64,000 nucleotides of DNA, taken from positions 1 to 64,000 of the forward strand of contig JAHBVX010000014.1 in assembly GCA_019637295.1 (NCBI GenBank), read 5' to 3'. Source of the DNA: Polyangiaceae bacterium (GTDB taxonomy: Bacteria; Myxococcota_A; Polyangia; Polyangiales; Polyangiaceae). Shown piece by piece: positions 53,007-62,742 of the stretch. A program made the translations under genes and the position numbers. The notes beneath the pieces were generated by a model that saw only the letters and a list, made by a program, of their open reading frames with translations, was not told the DNA's origin and searched no databases. Within the stretch, counting starts at the first letter, position 1, and the number at the start of each line of letters is the position of its first letter.

Positions 53007-54401
53007 CTACGGCTTGGGCGCACCCAGCGACGCGATGGGCACGCGTACGATGCTGCTGACGGCGCTCGAGGTGCCGGGGACGTGCTGCAGGTTGGCCCAC
53101 ACTTCGCCCTCTACCACCGCGAACGGCTCGGTCCAGCCCTTGTCCTTGGGGGGCGGCATGTCCACCCAGTGCCCGTCGCTGATGCGCACGGCGCGCAGGG
53201 TGTCGATGTCCTTGTAGTACACCCACCAGCCTTCGCCGAAGGCGGCGCGCACGAAGTTGCCGCTCGGGCTCTCGACGACGCGAACGAGCTTCGGCAGAAA
53301 CGCCGTCACGGGCTTCGTCAGCGGGCTCGTCCACAACTCTAGTATTCCGGTGTCCGTGAGCTCTTGCCAGACGTAGTTGGCGTCATCCTTCCGGAGCTTC
53401 GCCGCCCACGCCGTCGGTCGGTTGTGGAGCACGTCCACGGCTCCGTTCGTGCGCCGCACCGCGAATCCCGTGCTAGTCGGGCTGCCATATCGGGTGAACA
53501 CGACCTCGCTGCCGATTACGATGGGGGAGTGCTGCTCGGAGACGTCCGCGGGTCGCGGGATCTGCAACGGCTTGCCGGAGTAGTCCCAGACGTACACGTG
53601 CGGACTGAGGCCGGTGTACAACGCCATCATTGTGGCGGAGAAGCGGACATGGTTCACCGTGAACAGCGGGTTGTTGGTCACGGACTTGTCCATGTCCAGG
53701 TACGATGGGTTCGCGCCGAGCAGCGCCGGCAGCTCACCGTAGATGACGCGGTGGGCGCGCTCACCTGAGACCACCGGATAGCCGAAGCGCGAGCTCACGC
53801 CACCGTCCTCGCCGAACGTCGAGTCCCCCACCGAACACCCGATGAGTGTGTCTGCAGACCTCCAGACCGCGAGCGGCGTGGCGTCCAGCGCGAACACTGC
53901 GGCCGCGTGGTCGTACGTGCCCAGCATCACGCCTGCCGCGAACAGCGTCTTGCCGCCCTGTCGGACGGCGTGGTTGAGCGCGCCGAGCTTGCTGTGCGCG
54001 GCGGTCTTCTCGCCCGGTACCAGGGATGTATCCAGCATCTGGCAACCCGCGACGCCGTTCGCACAGTCGGTCCAGGTCATGGCGGGCAGCGCCTTCTTGG
54101 GATCCTTGGCCTGCAGATAGTTGCAGACTGCTGGATTCCAGGCCGGCGTCTTCCATACACTCGGGTCTACGGGCCAGCCGCCGTCGGCGGTCGCGCCGCC
54201 GGTGCCGCCCGCGGGCGTCGCGCCGCCGCTGCCGCCGGTGCTCCCGCCGGCGGCGCTGTCCCACTGCCAGCCTCCCGTGCCGCCCGTCGCGCCCCCTCCT
54301 CCGGCTGCGGCGTCGGCGGGCTTGGCCGGCGGCGACTCACCGTCGCACGCGGTGCAGCTCGCGAGCAGGCCCAGCGCGGCGGCGCCGGTCAGTCGGATCA
54401 C
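53007..54401 (-). CDS. Secreted lipoprotein, beta-propeller-like
   Basis: 464 residues from GTG 54401, which overlaps the stop of the protease gene by 4 bp (GTGA) and gives a tidy signal peptide ending GLLASCTAC; a GTG four codons earlier is also possible. A Gly/Thr/Ala linker follows, then strand-rich repeats (LFAAGVMLGTYDHAAAVFALDATPLAVW, PHVYVWDYSGKPLQIPRPA, GFAVRRTNGAVDVLHN). The family is unknown. Coupling to the trypsin-like gene implies joint expression, so it would share any phase switching of transcription or coupled translation. Confidence 0.7.
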   Translation of the reverse strand: MIRLTGAAALGLLASCTACDGESPPAKPADAAAGGGGATGGTGGWQWDSAAGGSTGGSGGATPAGGTGGATADGGWPVDPSVWKTPAWNPAVCNYLQAKDPKKALPAMTWTDCANGVAGCQMLDTSLVPGEKTAAHSKLGALNHAVRQGGKTLFAAGVMLGTYDHAAAVFALDATPLAVWRSADTLIGCSVGDSTFGEDGGVSSRFGYPVVSGERAHRVIYGELPALLGANPSYLDMDKSVTNNPLFTVNHVRFSATMMALYTGLSPHVYVWDYSGKPLQIPRPADVSEQHSPIVIGSEVVFTRYGSPTSTGFAVRRTNGAVDVLHNRPTAWAAKLRKDDANYVWQELTDTGILELWTSPLTKPVTAFLPKLVRVVESPSGNFVRAAFGEGWWVYYKDIDTLRAVRISDGHWVDMPPPKDKGWTEPFAVVEGEVWANLQHVPGTSSAVSSIVRVPIASLGAPKP

Positions 54402-57346
54402 TGCAGCGGCCACAAGAGCGGTCCTCCGTGGGGCGGCGCGAGGGCGCTGACGGGCAGCTCGCGCACCTGCAGCGTATTGCCCGGCCCCGCGACGCCGATG
54501 CTGAGCGCGCGGCGCGTCAGGAACGGCGGCGCGGCCAGCGTGCCGCTCGCCTGCAGCCGGCCCATGGCGTGGGCCACGTGCCCGGTCACCGACAGCTTCG
54601 CGATGCGATAACGGCTCGGGTTGCTACGCGAGCCCGAGAGCAACAGCGCGCCGTCCTCCGTGGGCGTGAGGTACACCTCCGAGCCGAGCGCGCCGCCGCC
54701 CGCGATGGCGAGGCGCTTCACGATGCCGCTAAGGCCGATGCGATAGAGGTGGACCGCGCCCGCGCCGGGTCCGTGCTTTTTCCCGACCGCGAAGAGCGCG
54801 TCGTGTTGGCTCAGGTACGTGAGCGCCAGGGGGTGCTCCGGGAGGTGCTGGCCGGTGAGCGGCGTCTCGGTCCAGGTGCGGGTCTCCAGCTCGTACACGT
54901 GCAGCCGCGCGTGGGGCTCGCCGGCAGCGCGTTCGAGCACGAAGACCTTGCCGTGCAGCGCCGACAGGGTGGCGGCGCTCGCTACGAGTGCCCCGCTCGC
55001 GCTGGTGGCCGCGAGCGGGCCGATGTCGCCGTCATCGAAGCGGCGTCCGTGCTCGGAGAAGCCGCCGTCCGCCCGCTGCGCGACCGCGCCCACGAAGCTG
55101 CGGGTCTGCAGGTCCAGGACCGCCACCCGCGGCGCGCTGCGAGCATCACGCAGCGCGAGCAGGCCGCCGTGCTCCGCGGCGGGGATCACGGTGGCGCCCG
55201 GGGTGCCGAGCAGGCTCAGGGCCGCGGGCGAGACGAGGTCGGTCAGATCCGACTGGACCGTCGGGGTCAGTCCGATGAGGGAGGGCTTGGCGTACGGGAA
55301 CACATAGAGCGGGACCGAGAAGCCGAAGCGGCAGTTGGGGTCGTTCTTGCAGGCGTCCTTCCACCATCCGGGCAGCTTGACGACCTCTTTGACGATGAAG
55401 ATGGAGCCCGAGCTGAGCCGGAAGCGCATCTGCATCGGCATCCAGTAGCTGGCCAGATCCCGCAGCCCCGGCGTGAGCACGAACTGAGAGTGGTTACGCA
55501 CGTTGCTGTGGATCAGTCCGTCGATGGCCACGTCCTTCGGATCCGTGAGCGGCAGCGTGGGGTTCGGCGTGCCCATGATCGCGAGCTGGTCGTTCTCGAA
55601 TCGCCAGTGGAAGCTGGGAAGGGGGTTCGGCGCCTGGTACGTGAACGTGTCGTTCGTGCCGGTCTCGGGCGTGCCCTTGTACTGGATGGGCGCCAGAGAA
55701 GGACTGATCGTCATCTCGTGCAGCAGGACCGACGTCCCGAAGTCGTCCGCGAGGGCCGGGCACGGGTTGAGTATCTCGAAGCAGTTTGTGAACCGGTCAG
55801 CTTGATCGTTGAACGGGGGGTTACACCGGCAGAAGCGATACCCCGTCTGGCCCACGCCGCTGCTCTGGATGGGCTCGAGCTGCGCGTGCCGCTGGATCAG
55901 CGCCGGCGCGGTCCACGTGCAGTTGCCACCCAGCAAGCAGTGGATGTCGGTGGGCGAGGGCGCGCCGTACTTGGTAGGGTCGAGCGTGATCTCCTTCTGC
56001 GCCGTCTCCGTACACGGCGTGGGATCGCAGGCGTCGCCGCGGTAGCGCTGGCGGTTCTCTGCGAGTAGCGGGTGCTCCGACAGCGACGGCAGTAGCGGGG
56101 TGCTGATGACGTGGTTCTCGCGGATCCGAGGGCGCGGGCCGAAGGCGAGTCGCTCGGCGTCGTCGTTGCAGTTGTCGTTCGTGTCCTGTGTGAAGGGCAC
56201 GTAGGGACACAGATCGCAGGCGTCTCCGGGATCCGCCGCCGAGGTTCGATCCCACGGATCGCTCGGGTCGTCCGAGTTCTCCTGATCCGGGTTGTAGTCG
56301 AGCGGGCAGTTGTCGTTCTGGTCGTAGATCAGATCGCAGTCCGGGTCCTTGGCGACGTCGCAGCCCGGATCGGACGCCGGGGCGCCCGGAGTGCCGAAGG
56401 CCGTTCGCACGTAGTCGACCTCGCCCTCAAAGCGGCCGTCGCCGTTGCGGTCGAGCTCGGCCTCGATCCAGGACTTGATCGATGGGGCGGTGATGTCGGC
56501 GTAGATGTCCACCACCCGGTCCTGGTCCTTGAAGAGATCGCAGAGACTGCCAAGCCCAGCGACAGGGCACTTCCCCCGCGAGAAGCCCGAGAGAACCCCC
56601 AACACGTCACGGGCCGCCGGCGTAGTTGGATGCTGCTGGAACAACGGGCCGCCGGAGTCGCCGGGGATGGTGTGGGGCTCGCCCGCGGAGAGCTCCCGCA
56701 GGGACGAGCGCAACCAGACGGCGAACCCTCCACCCACGTCGTGTCGGGTCACACGAAGGTTCCCCGACTCGAAGACCTGCCGGCGCAACGGAGGGATGAA
56801 CTCGAGTCCTCCGGCCATGACCTCGGGTACCCCGCCGTAGCCAGAGCCCCCGCCAGGAAACTCGGCGCGGTGTTGCCCGTTGATGAGGCTCGTCGGGGGA
56901 CGGGCGAAGGTTGGCTTGGCGGGCGAGGCATCCATGGTGACCGGCGGCCAGAACCAAACCAGCGCCACATCCTTGGCACGCACGGACAGCGGGGTATCGT
57001 CGGATAGGAACCAACTCGCTGGCGTTCGCTCCCGCACGTCCCGCACGATCCGGGTCGCTCGCGACGGGAGCGGGGTGGGCGCAGAGGGATTGTTCACGCC
57101 GAAGCTGAGAACGTTCCCGACGCTGACTCGGCAGTGGACCGCTGTCAGCCCCACGGTGGAGGTGATCAAGGAGCCAGAGCACATACCCGTATTCGTCCGC
57201 ACATGGAACGTCGCGTTGTTCATCGGCGCGTCGAGGTCATCCACGCCGTTGACAATCGGCTGGCTCACCGAAGCGACCGGCGCGCTGGGCTGCTCAGACT
57301 CGACGTTCCCGCAGGCGGGCATCACTGCTACTCCGAGCAGAAACAA
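54398..57346 (-). CDS. Trypsin-like serine protease with calcium-type repeats; N-terminus out of frame behind a 7-bp repeat
   Basis: 982 residues in the present frame from a weak TTG. The S1 peptidase domain has IVNGVDDLDAP (activation site), CSGSLITSTVGLTAVHC (His), KDVALVWF (Asp) and HTIPGDSGGPLF (Ser). Next come thrombospondin-3-like Asp-rich loops (DLIYDQNDNCPLDYNPDQ) and a C-terminal propeller (HVYELETRTWTETPL). The real N-terminus is probably ATG 57453, which has AGAGGGG five bases upstream and would give MSKA, a basic repeat, then RAIACGLFLLGVAVMPAC, a full lipoprotein signal. In this sequence that ATG is one frame away, because 11 copies of a 7-bp repeat lie between, so translation from it stops at 57328-57330. 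Gain of one copy or loss of two would join them. Confidence 0.8.
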   Translation of the reverse strand: MFLLGVAVMPACGNVESEQPSAPVASVSQPIVNGVDDLDAPMNNATFHVRTNTGMCSGSLITSTVGLTAVHCRVSVGNVLSFGVNNPSAPTPLPSRATRIVRDVRERTPASWFLSDDTPLSVRAKDVALVWFWPPVTMDASPAKPTFARPPTSLINGQHRAEFPGGGSGYGGVPEVMAGGLEFIPPLRRQVFESGNLRVTRHDVGGGFAVWLRSSLRELSAGEPHTIPGDSGGPLFQQHPTTPAARDVLGVLSGFSRGKCPVAGLGSLCDLFKDQDRVVDIYADITAPSIKSWIEAELDRNGDGRFEGEVDYVRTAFGTPGAPASDPGCDVAKDPDCDLIYDQNDNCPLDYNPDQENSDDPSDPWDRTSAADPGDACDLCPYVPFTQDTNDNCNDDAERLAFGPRPRIRENHVISTPLLPSLSEHPLLAENRQRYRGDACDPTPCTETAQKEITLDPTKYGAPSPTDIHCLLGGNCTWTAPALIQRHAQLEPIQSSGVGQTGYRFCRCNPPFNDQADRFTNCFEILNPCPALADDFGTSVLLHEMTISPSLAPIQYKGTPETGTNDTFTYQAPNPLPSFHWRFENDQLAIMGTPNPTLPLTDPKDVAIDGLIHSNVRNHSQFVLTPGLRDLASYWMPMQMRFRLSSGSIFIVKEVVKLPGWWKDACKNDPNCRFGFSVPLYVFPYAKPSLIGLTPTVQSDLTDLVSPAALSLLGTPGATVIPAAEHGGLLALRDARSAPRVAVLDLQTRSFVGAVAQRADGGFSEHGRRFDDGDIGPLAATSASGALVASAATLSALHGKVFVLERAAGEPHARLHVYELETRTWTETPLTGQHLPEHPLALTYLSQHDALFAVGKKHGPGAGAVHLYRIGLSGIVKRLAIAGGGALGSEVYLTPTEDGALLLSGSRSNPSRYRIAKLSVTGHVAHAMGRLQASGTLAAPPFLTRRALSIGVAGPGNTLQVRELPVSALAPPHGGPLLWPLQ

Positions 57347-57363
57347 CCCGCACGCGATTGCGC

Positions 57364-57440
57364 GTGCTGCGTGCTGCGTGCTGCGTGCTGCGTGCTGCGT
57401 GCTGCGTGCTGCGTGCTGCGTGCTGCGTGCTGCGTGCTGC
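57364..57440 (-). repeat. Eleven perfect 7-bp tandem repeats, candidate phase-variation tract
   Basis: GTGCTGC repeated 11 times on the plus strand (GCAGCAC on the coding minus strand), with partial units at both ends. The repeat encodes Arg-Ser-Thr-Gln-His-Ala-Ala in every reading frame and contains no stop, so length changes only shift the downstream frame. It lies between a good ATG with Shine-Dalgarno (57453) and the signal-peptide core of the protease. The distance is 107 bp, which becomes a multiple of three with 12 or 9 copies. Confidence 0.9.
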
Positions 57441-57593
57441 GTGCCTTGGACATGATCACCCCTCTGGTGGTAGGTGACGTCAGAATACGCGGGGCGTCGT
57501 GAGGTTCAAGCGCTTCGGCGCCGTCCGACGCAGTTTGGTGGGAGAGTGTCGCACGTCGCTAGGGTGAGAGCGGCGACACGCCGTCGCCCCCGC

Positions 57594-58295
57594 TCAGAAG
57601 TGGAACGTCGCCGTCCCGAGCAGCCGCGATCGCCGGCTCAGGATCGGCTCCCACAGCCCCACCGTGGAGTCGCGCGGCACCCCGTTCATGTCGACGAAGG
57701 TCGCCTCGTAGCGCGCGCCGAGGGACAGCTGGTGCAGGATCCGAAACTGCGGGCCGATGCCCAGCGTGGCGTAGGCGGTGGAGGTCGTATCTTCGTAGCT
57801 CGCGTCCGGCGTCGTCATGCGCGCGTGCATGCGGAGGCTGCCGACGGTTCCCTCCGCGAGCAGGCGCAGCGGGCCGACGATCGGAACGTAGACCCGCAGC
57901 CCCACGCCCATCGCCAGCGTCGACAGCTCGTCACGAACCGGGCTCTGATCCTCGAGCTGGCCCTTGCGGGTGAGCCCCCCCATCGCCTCGATCTCGCCGA
58001 TGGCGTAGAAGCGTGCCGGGAAACCGCGGTACATGCCGCCCACGCCGAGGGTGCCGCCCACCAAGCGAGCCGGATCTGGGCCGAGCAGCAGCCCGCCGCC
58101 CAGCTCGGCGAGGAAGAAGGTCGGCCGCGGGCCGCGGCGACGGGGCTCCGGCGGCTCGAGCTCGAGCCGCTGCTCGGCGCCCGGCTCGACCAGCACCTCG
58201 TCCGACTCGTCGACGTCACCCGGCGAGCGCGCGGCGGCGGGAGCAGCGAGGGTGAGCACGGCGACGAGCCAGGAGAGCCGGAACGCGGGGGACAT
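57594..58295 (-). CDS. Outer-membrane beta-barrel-like protein
   Basis: 233 residues from ATG 58295 (a start six codons upstream is less good). The signal peptide is MSPAFRLSWLVAVLTLAAPAAA. An acidic and Pro/Arg linker precedes strands such as FFLAELGGGLLLGPDPARLVGG, LAMGVGLRVYVPIVGPLRLLAEGTVG, YATLGIGPQFRILHQLSLGARYEA, and the end is LLGTATFHF with terminal Phe. An OmpA- or OmpW-like barrel is the best guess. Confidence 0.65.
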   Translation of the reverse strand: MSPAFRLSWLVAVLTLAAPAAARSPGDVDESDEVLVEPGAEQRLELEPPEPRRRGPRPTFFLAELGGGLLLGPDPARLVGGTLGVGGMYRGFPARFYAIGEIEAMGGLTRKGQLEDQSPVRDELSTLAMGVGLRVYVPIVGPLRLLAEGTVGSLRMHARMTTPDASYEDTTSTAYATLGIGPQFRILHQLSLGARYEATFVDMNGVPRDSTVGLWEPILSRRSRLLGTATFHF

Positions 58296-58442
58296 CGCAG
58301 CCTGCGATCGCAAAGGTCGTGCCCAGCTCCTCCCGCGCGTACTGCCGCCGATTGCCGCAGGATCTGAGGAGTCGGGCGCCAGGTGTGCACCCGGGTCACA
58401 CCCGGGGCTCGAGCCGCGGCGTGACCGCTCGTTCTCGCCGGC

Positions 58443-59732
58443 TCAGGTCTCGAGCAGGATGCGGGTGGGCGCCTCCACGCACTCCTTGATGCGCTTGAGG
58501 AACGTAACCGCCTCCCGCCCGTCGATCAGCCGGTGATCGTAGGTCAGCGCGATGTACATCATGGGCCGGATCACGACCTGGCCGGCTCGCGCCACCGGTC
58601 GGTCCGAGATCGCGTGCAGCCCGAGGATGCCGCTCTGCGGCGGGTTGACGATGGGGGTGGACATGAGCGAGCCGTAGATGCCGCCGTTGGAGATGGTGAA
58701 CGTGCCGCCCTGCAGCTCGTCGAGGGTGAGCTTGTTGCTGCGCGCTCGCTCGCCGAAGTCCGCGATGGACTTCTCGACCTCCGCGAAGCTCTTGCGATCC
58801 GCGCCGCGGATCACGGGCACGACCAGCCCGCGACCGCCACCAACCGCCACGCCGATGTCGTAGAAGCTCTTGTAGACGATGTCGGTGCCGCGGATCTCCG
58901 CGTTGACGGCAGGGATGAGCTTGAGCGCCTCGATGGCCGCCTTCACGAAGAAGGACATGAAGCCGAGCTTGACGCCGTGCCGCTCGGTGAACTGCGCTTG
59001 ATGCTCCTTGCGCAGCGCCATCACCTCCGACATGTCCACCTCGTTGAAGGTGGTGAGCAGCGCCGCGCTCTGCTGTGACTCCACGAGCCGCTCGGCGATG
59101 CGCCGGCGCATCAGCGTCATGGGCACGATCTCTTCGCCCCCGCCGGCCTCGACGCGCTCCGGCGCGGCGGCGGCCGCGTGCAGGGTGACCTGGGCCGAGC
59201 GCTGGGCGGCGCGCATCACGTCTTCCTTGAGCACGCGCCCACCGGGACCGGTGGCCGTGACTTGGTCCGGGCTGAGCCCCTCCTGCGCCATGGCGCGCCG
59301 GGCGCTCGGCATCACGCGCGCGAGGCTGGGGGGCGGCTCGGAGTGCTTGGCGGCCGGCGGTTGGGGCGCCGCCGCCGCGGGCTGGGTGACCGCCGGCGCG
59401 TGGGTGACCGAGGCCGGCGGGCGCTCGGGCTTCGGGGCCTCGGGCTTCGGGGCCTCGCTCGGCTTGCTGGGCGCCGGACTCGGGGAGGTGAGCGCCCCGT
59501 CCTGCAGGATCCCGATCACGTCACCAACGCTCGCGGTCTGCCCCTGCTTGACCCGCACCTCGGCGATCACCCCATCCATCGGTGCGGGCAGCTCGACGGT
59601 GACCTTGTCGGTCTCGATCATCACGATTGTCTCGTCGCGTCGCACCGCGTCGCCCACGCCCTTCAGCCACTCGCCGATCTGCACCTCCGTGATCGACTCA
59701 CCCACACTTGGAACTTTCAGCTCGACGGTCAT
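58443..59732 (-). CDS. sucB: 2-oxoglutarate dehydrogenase E2 (dihydrolipoyl succinyltransferase)
   Basis: 429 residues, with AAGGAG upstream of ATG 59732. The lipoyl domain spans residues 1-77 with the modified Lys in [11 protein letters not shown]. An Ala/Pro linker follows, then the peripheral subunit-binding domain ([32 protein letters not shown]). The catalytic domain ends with [12 protein letters not shown], holding the active His. It moves succinyl groups to CoA in the TCA cycle. It lies 49 bp after sucA. Confidence 0.95.
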   Translation of the reverse strand: MTVELKVPSVGESITEVQIGEWLKGVGDAVRRDETIVMIETDKVTVELPAPMDGVIAEVRVKQGQTASVGDVIGILQDGALTSPSPAPSKPSEAPKPEAPKPERPPASVTHAPAVTQPAAAAPQPPAAKHSEPPPSLARVMPSARRAMAQEGLSPDQVTATGPGGRVLKEDVMRAAQRSAQVTLHAAAAAPERVEAGGGEEIVPMTLMRRRIAERLVESQQSAALLTTFNEVDMSEVMALRKEHQAQFTERHGVKLGFMSFFVKAAIEALKLIPAVNAEIRGTDIVYKSFYDIGVAVGGGRGLVVPVIRGADRKSFAEVEKSIADFGERARSNKLTLDELQGGTFTISNGGIYGSLMSTPIVNPPQSGILGLHAISDRPVARAGQVVIRPMMYIALTYDHRLIDGREAVTFLKRIKECVEAPTRILLET

Positions 59733-59781
59733 GTGCGACGACTCCTTGCGCGATCGGTCAGGGTAGGAGCAGGGTGCGGCT

Positions 59782-62622
59782 TCACCGCGAGAAGGCCTTC
59801 TCCAGGATCTCTTCTTGCTCGAGCTTGTGAGCTCCGGGGGAGCCCGTGGCGGGGCTCGCGGACTCGGCGCGGGACACGCAGGTGAACGGGTGGCGCCGGA
59901 ACAGTCGGCCACCGAAGCGCGCGCGCAGGTGGCGCCAAGCGCCCATGTTCTCGGGCTCGTCTTGCACCCAGACCACGGGCACGTCTGCCGGCATGCCCTC
60001 GAGGGCGTCCCTCAGGTACGAGTCCGGCAGCGGGTAGAACTGCTCGATGCGGACGATGGCGACGTCGTTACGGCCGAGAGCTTCGCGTCGAGCAACCAGC
60101 TCGTAGTAGATCTTGCCGCTGCACGCCAGCACGCGGGAGACGGACGCGGGGACCACGTCCGGATCGGCGATGACGCGCCGAAAGCGTCCGCTCGTGAAGT
60201 CCGCGATCACGCTGGTGCAGCGCGGATGCCGCAGCAGGCTCTTGGGCGTCATCACGATCAGCGGCTTGCGCCAGGGGCGCAGGACCTGACGGCGCAGCAG
60301 ATGGAAGTATTGAGCGGGGGTGCTGGGCTGGGTGACCTGGATGTTCTCTTCGGCGCTGAGCACCAAGAAGCGCTCGAGGCGCGCGCTCGAGTGCTCCGGG
60401 CCCTGACCCTCGAAGCCGTGCGGCAGGAGCATGACGAGGCCCGAGAGGCGCTTCCACTTGTCCTCGGCGCTGGTGATGAACTGATCGATGATCACCTGGG
60501 CGGCGTTCGCGAAGTCGCCGAACTGCGCCTCCCAGATGACCAAGCCATCCGGGTAGTCCAGGCTGAAGCCGTACTCGAAGCCGAGCACACCCGCCTCGCT
60601 GAGCGCGCTGTTGAGCACGTCCGCCGGCGCCTGGCTCGGCGACAGATGGCGCAGCGGCATGAAGGAGTGGCCGTCCTCCACGTCGTAGAAGCGGACGTGC
60701 CGGTGACTGAAGGTTCCGCGGCTGGCGTCCTGGCCGTGCACCCGCACGCGAAACCCGCTAGTGACCAGCGTGGACCAGGCGAGCAGCTCCGCGGCCCCCC
60801 AGTCCAGGGGTCGCTCACCGCGGGACATGTCACGGCGCAGCTCGAGCAGGCGCTCGATCTTCTTGTGCGGGTTGAAGCTCGGCGGCAGCTCGGTCAGCTT
60901 GCCGAGCAGCTCGGACAGGCGGTCCTTGTCGAAGCCCGTGTCCACCTCGGGCACGTCCGTCTCGGGACCGCCGGAGTAACCCTGCCAATAGCCGCCCAGC
61001 CAGTCGCTGGTGCGCACGTAGTCGCTGGTGCGCGCCTGGGCGAGCTCTTGCTCGAGGTGCTCGCGCCGCTCGACGGCGATCTGGTCGGCCTCCTCTCGCG
61101 CCACGCCGCCGAGGCGAGACAGGTGGTCCAGGTAGCCGTCACGCACGCTCTTGCGCTTGGCGATGGCGGCGTACAAGAGCGGCTGGGTGAAGGAGGGCTC
61201 GTCCCCTTCGTTGTGTCCGTGGCGCCGGTAGCCGTACATGTCGATCACGACGTCCCGCTGAAACGTCGCGCGGAAGTCCATCGCCAAGAGCACCACCTGG
61301 GCCACGGCCTCCGGGTCCTCGCCGTTGACGTGGAAGATCGGGATCTGCAGCATCTTGGCCACGTCCGTGGCGTACACGCTCGAGCGGCTCTGGGATGGCG
61401 GCGTGGTGAAGCCGATCTGGTTGTTCACGATCACGTGGATCGTGCCACCGGTGCGGGTGGCATGCAGCTCGCTGAGGTTGAGGGTCTCTTGAACGATGCC
61501 CTCCCCGGCGAACGCGGCGTCGCCGTGGATGAGCAGGGCGAGCTTGCGCCGTCGCTCCCGATCGCCCACTCGGTCTTGCTTGGCCCGCACGCGCCCGAGC
61601 ACGACCGTGTTGACGTACTCGAGGTGGCTCGGGTTGAAGCAGAGCGAGAGGTGAACGCGCTGCCCGCCGGCGGTCGTGTAGTCCGAGCTGTACCCCATGT
61701 GGTACTTGACGTCCCCGCTGCCGAAATAGAGCCGCGGATCCCGATCGTCGAACTCACGAAAGATGGCGCGAGCGCTCTTGCCCATGATGTTCGCGAGCAC
61801 GTTCAGCCGGCCGCGGTGGGCCATCCCGAGCACCACCTCGTCGACCCCGTGCTCGGCGGCGCGCTCGATCGAGAACACGAGCAGGGGGATCAAGCTCTCC
61901 GAACCCTCGAGCGAGAAGCTCTTGGCGCCGAGGTACTTCTTCTGGATGAACTCCTCGAAGATCACGGCGTCGGTCAGCTTCGTCAGAATACGCAGCTGCT
62001 CGTCCCGCGACAGCTCGAGCCGATTCTCCGAGCTCTCCATGCGCTCCTGCAGCCAGTGCTTCACGCTCAGATCGTCGATGTGCATGAACTGCACCCCGAT
62101 CGAGCGGCAGTAGGTCGCGCGCAGCCGGTCGATGATTTGACGCAGCGTGAGCACCGCCGGGCCAGAGATGGTGCGGCTAGAGAACACCCGGTCCAGATCG
62201 TCGTTGGTCAGGCCGTAGAACTGCGGGTCGAGCTCGGGCTGATCGGGCCGGAGCAGGCCGAGGGGATCGATCTGCGCGTTCATGTGGCCGCGCACGCGGT
62301 AGGCCCGCACCAGCTGGTCGACGCGATCCTGGCGCACCGCGAGCTCGAAGGGGTCGGCCCCGGCGAGCACCGCCGACGCGCCGTTGCCCGAGGGGCCGGG
62401 CGCGCCGTTGCCGCGGGCGGCCGGCACCCGTCCACCGTTGGGATTGAACACGCTGCGCGGCTGGAAGCTGGGGCCGAGCTGCAGCTTTGGCTCCGCGGGA
62501 AGCTCCGCGAAGTAGTCGCGCCAGCTCGAGTCGACGGAGCTCGGATCACGCAGGTAGTCGGCGTACAGCGCCTCGACGAACGGGAGATTGCTGGGGTTGG
62601 GCCAGCGTTTGGCCTGAGACAT
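59782..62622 (-). CDS. sucA: 2-oxoglutarate dehydrogenase E1
   Basis: 946 residues from ATG 62622. The N-terminus [26 protein letters not shown] is the E2-binding region of OdhA/SucA. ThDP motifs: [20 protein letters not shown], and [41 protein letters not shown]. The C-terminus ([28 protein letters not shown]) is typical. It decarboxylates 2-oxoglutarate onto the lipoyl arm of SucB. The E3 partner is probably the lpdA at 27 kb. Confidence 0.96.
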   Translation of the reverse strand: MSQAKRWPNPSNLPFVEALYADYLRDPSSVDSSWRDYFAELPAEPKLQLGPSFQPRSVFNPNGGRVPAARGNGAPGPSGNGASAVLAGADPFELAVRQDRVDQLVRAYRVRGHMNAQIDPLGLLRPDQPELDPQFYGLTNDDLDRVFSSRTISGPAVLTLRQIIDRLRATYCRSIGVQFMHIDDLSVKHWLQERMESSENRLELSRDEQLRILTKLTDAVIFEEFIQKKYLGAKSFSLEGSESLIPLLVFSIERAAEHGVDEVVLGMAHRGRLNVLANIMGKSARAIFREFDDRDPRLYFGSGDVKYHMGYSSDYTTAGGQRVHLSLCFNPSHLEYVNTVVLGRVRAKQDRVGDRERRRKLALLIHGDAAFAGEGIVQETLNLSELHATRTGGTIHVIVNNQIGFTTPPSQSRSSVYATDVAKMLQIPIFHVNGEDPEAVAQVVLLAMDFRATFQRDVVIDMYGYRRHGHNEGDEPSFTQPLLYAAIAKRKSVRDGYLDHLSRLGGVAREEADQIAVERREHLEQELAQARTSDYVRTSDWLGGYWQGYSGGPETDVPEVDTGFDKDRLSELLGKLTELPPSFNPHKKIERLLELRRDMSRGERPLDWGAAELLAWSTLVTSGFRVRVHGQDASRGTFSHRHVRFYDVEDGHSFMPLRHLSPSQAPADVLNSALSEAGVLGFEYGFSLDYPDGLVIWEAQFGDFANAAQVIIDQFITSAEDKWKRLSGLVMLLPHGFEGQGPEHSSARLERFLVLSAEENIQVTQPSTPAQYFHLLRRQVLRPWRKPLIVMTPKSLLRHPRCTSVIADFTSGRFRRVIADPDVVPASVSRVLACSGKIYYELVARREALGRNDVAIVRIEQFYPLPDSYLRDALEGMPADVPVVWVQDEPENMGAWRHLRARFGGRLFRRHPFTCVSRAESASPATGSPGAHKLEQEEILEKAFSR

Positions 62623-62742
62623 GGGGCGCCAATGCTTGTGCTCCGCGGGGTGATGGGGGTCAAGGCCCGCCGCCGCGCACCACGAAAAACGCGCGACGCC
62701 GAGGCGCACGGGGTCCTCGGCGGCGGCGGCTCGAGGGACTCG

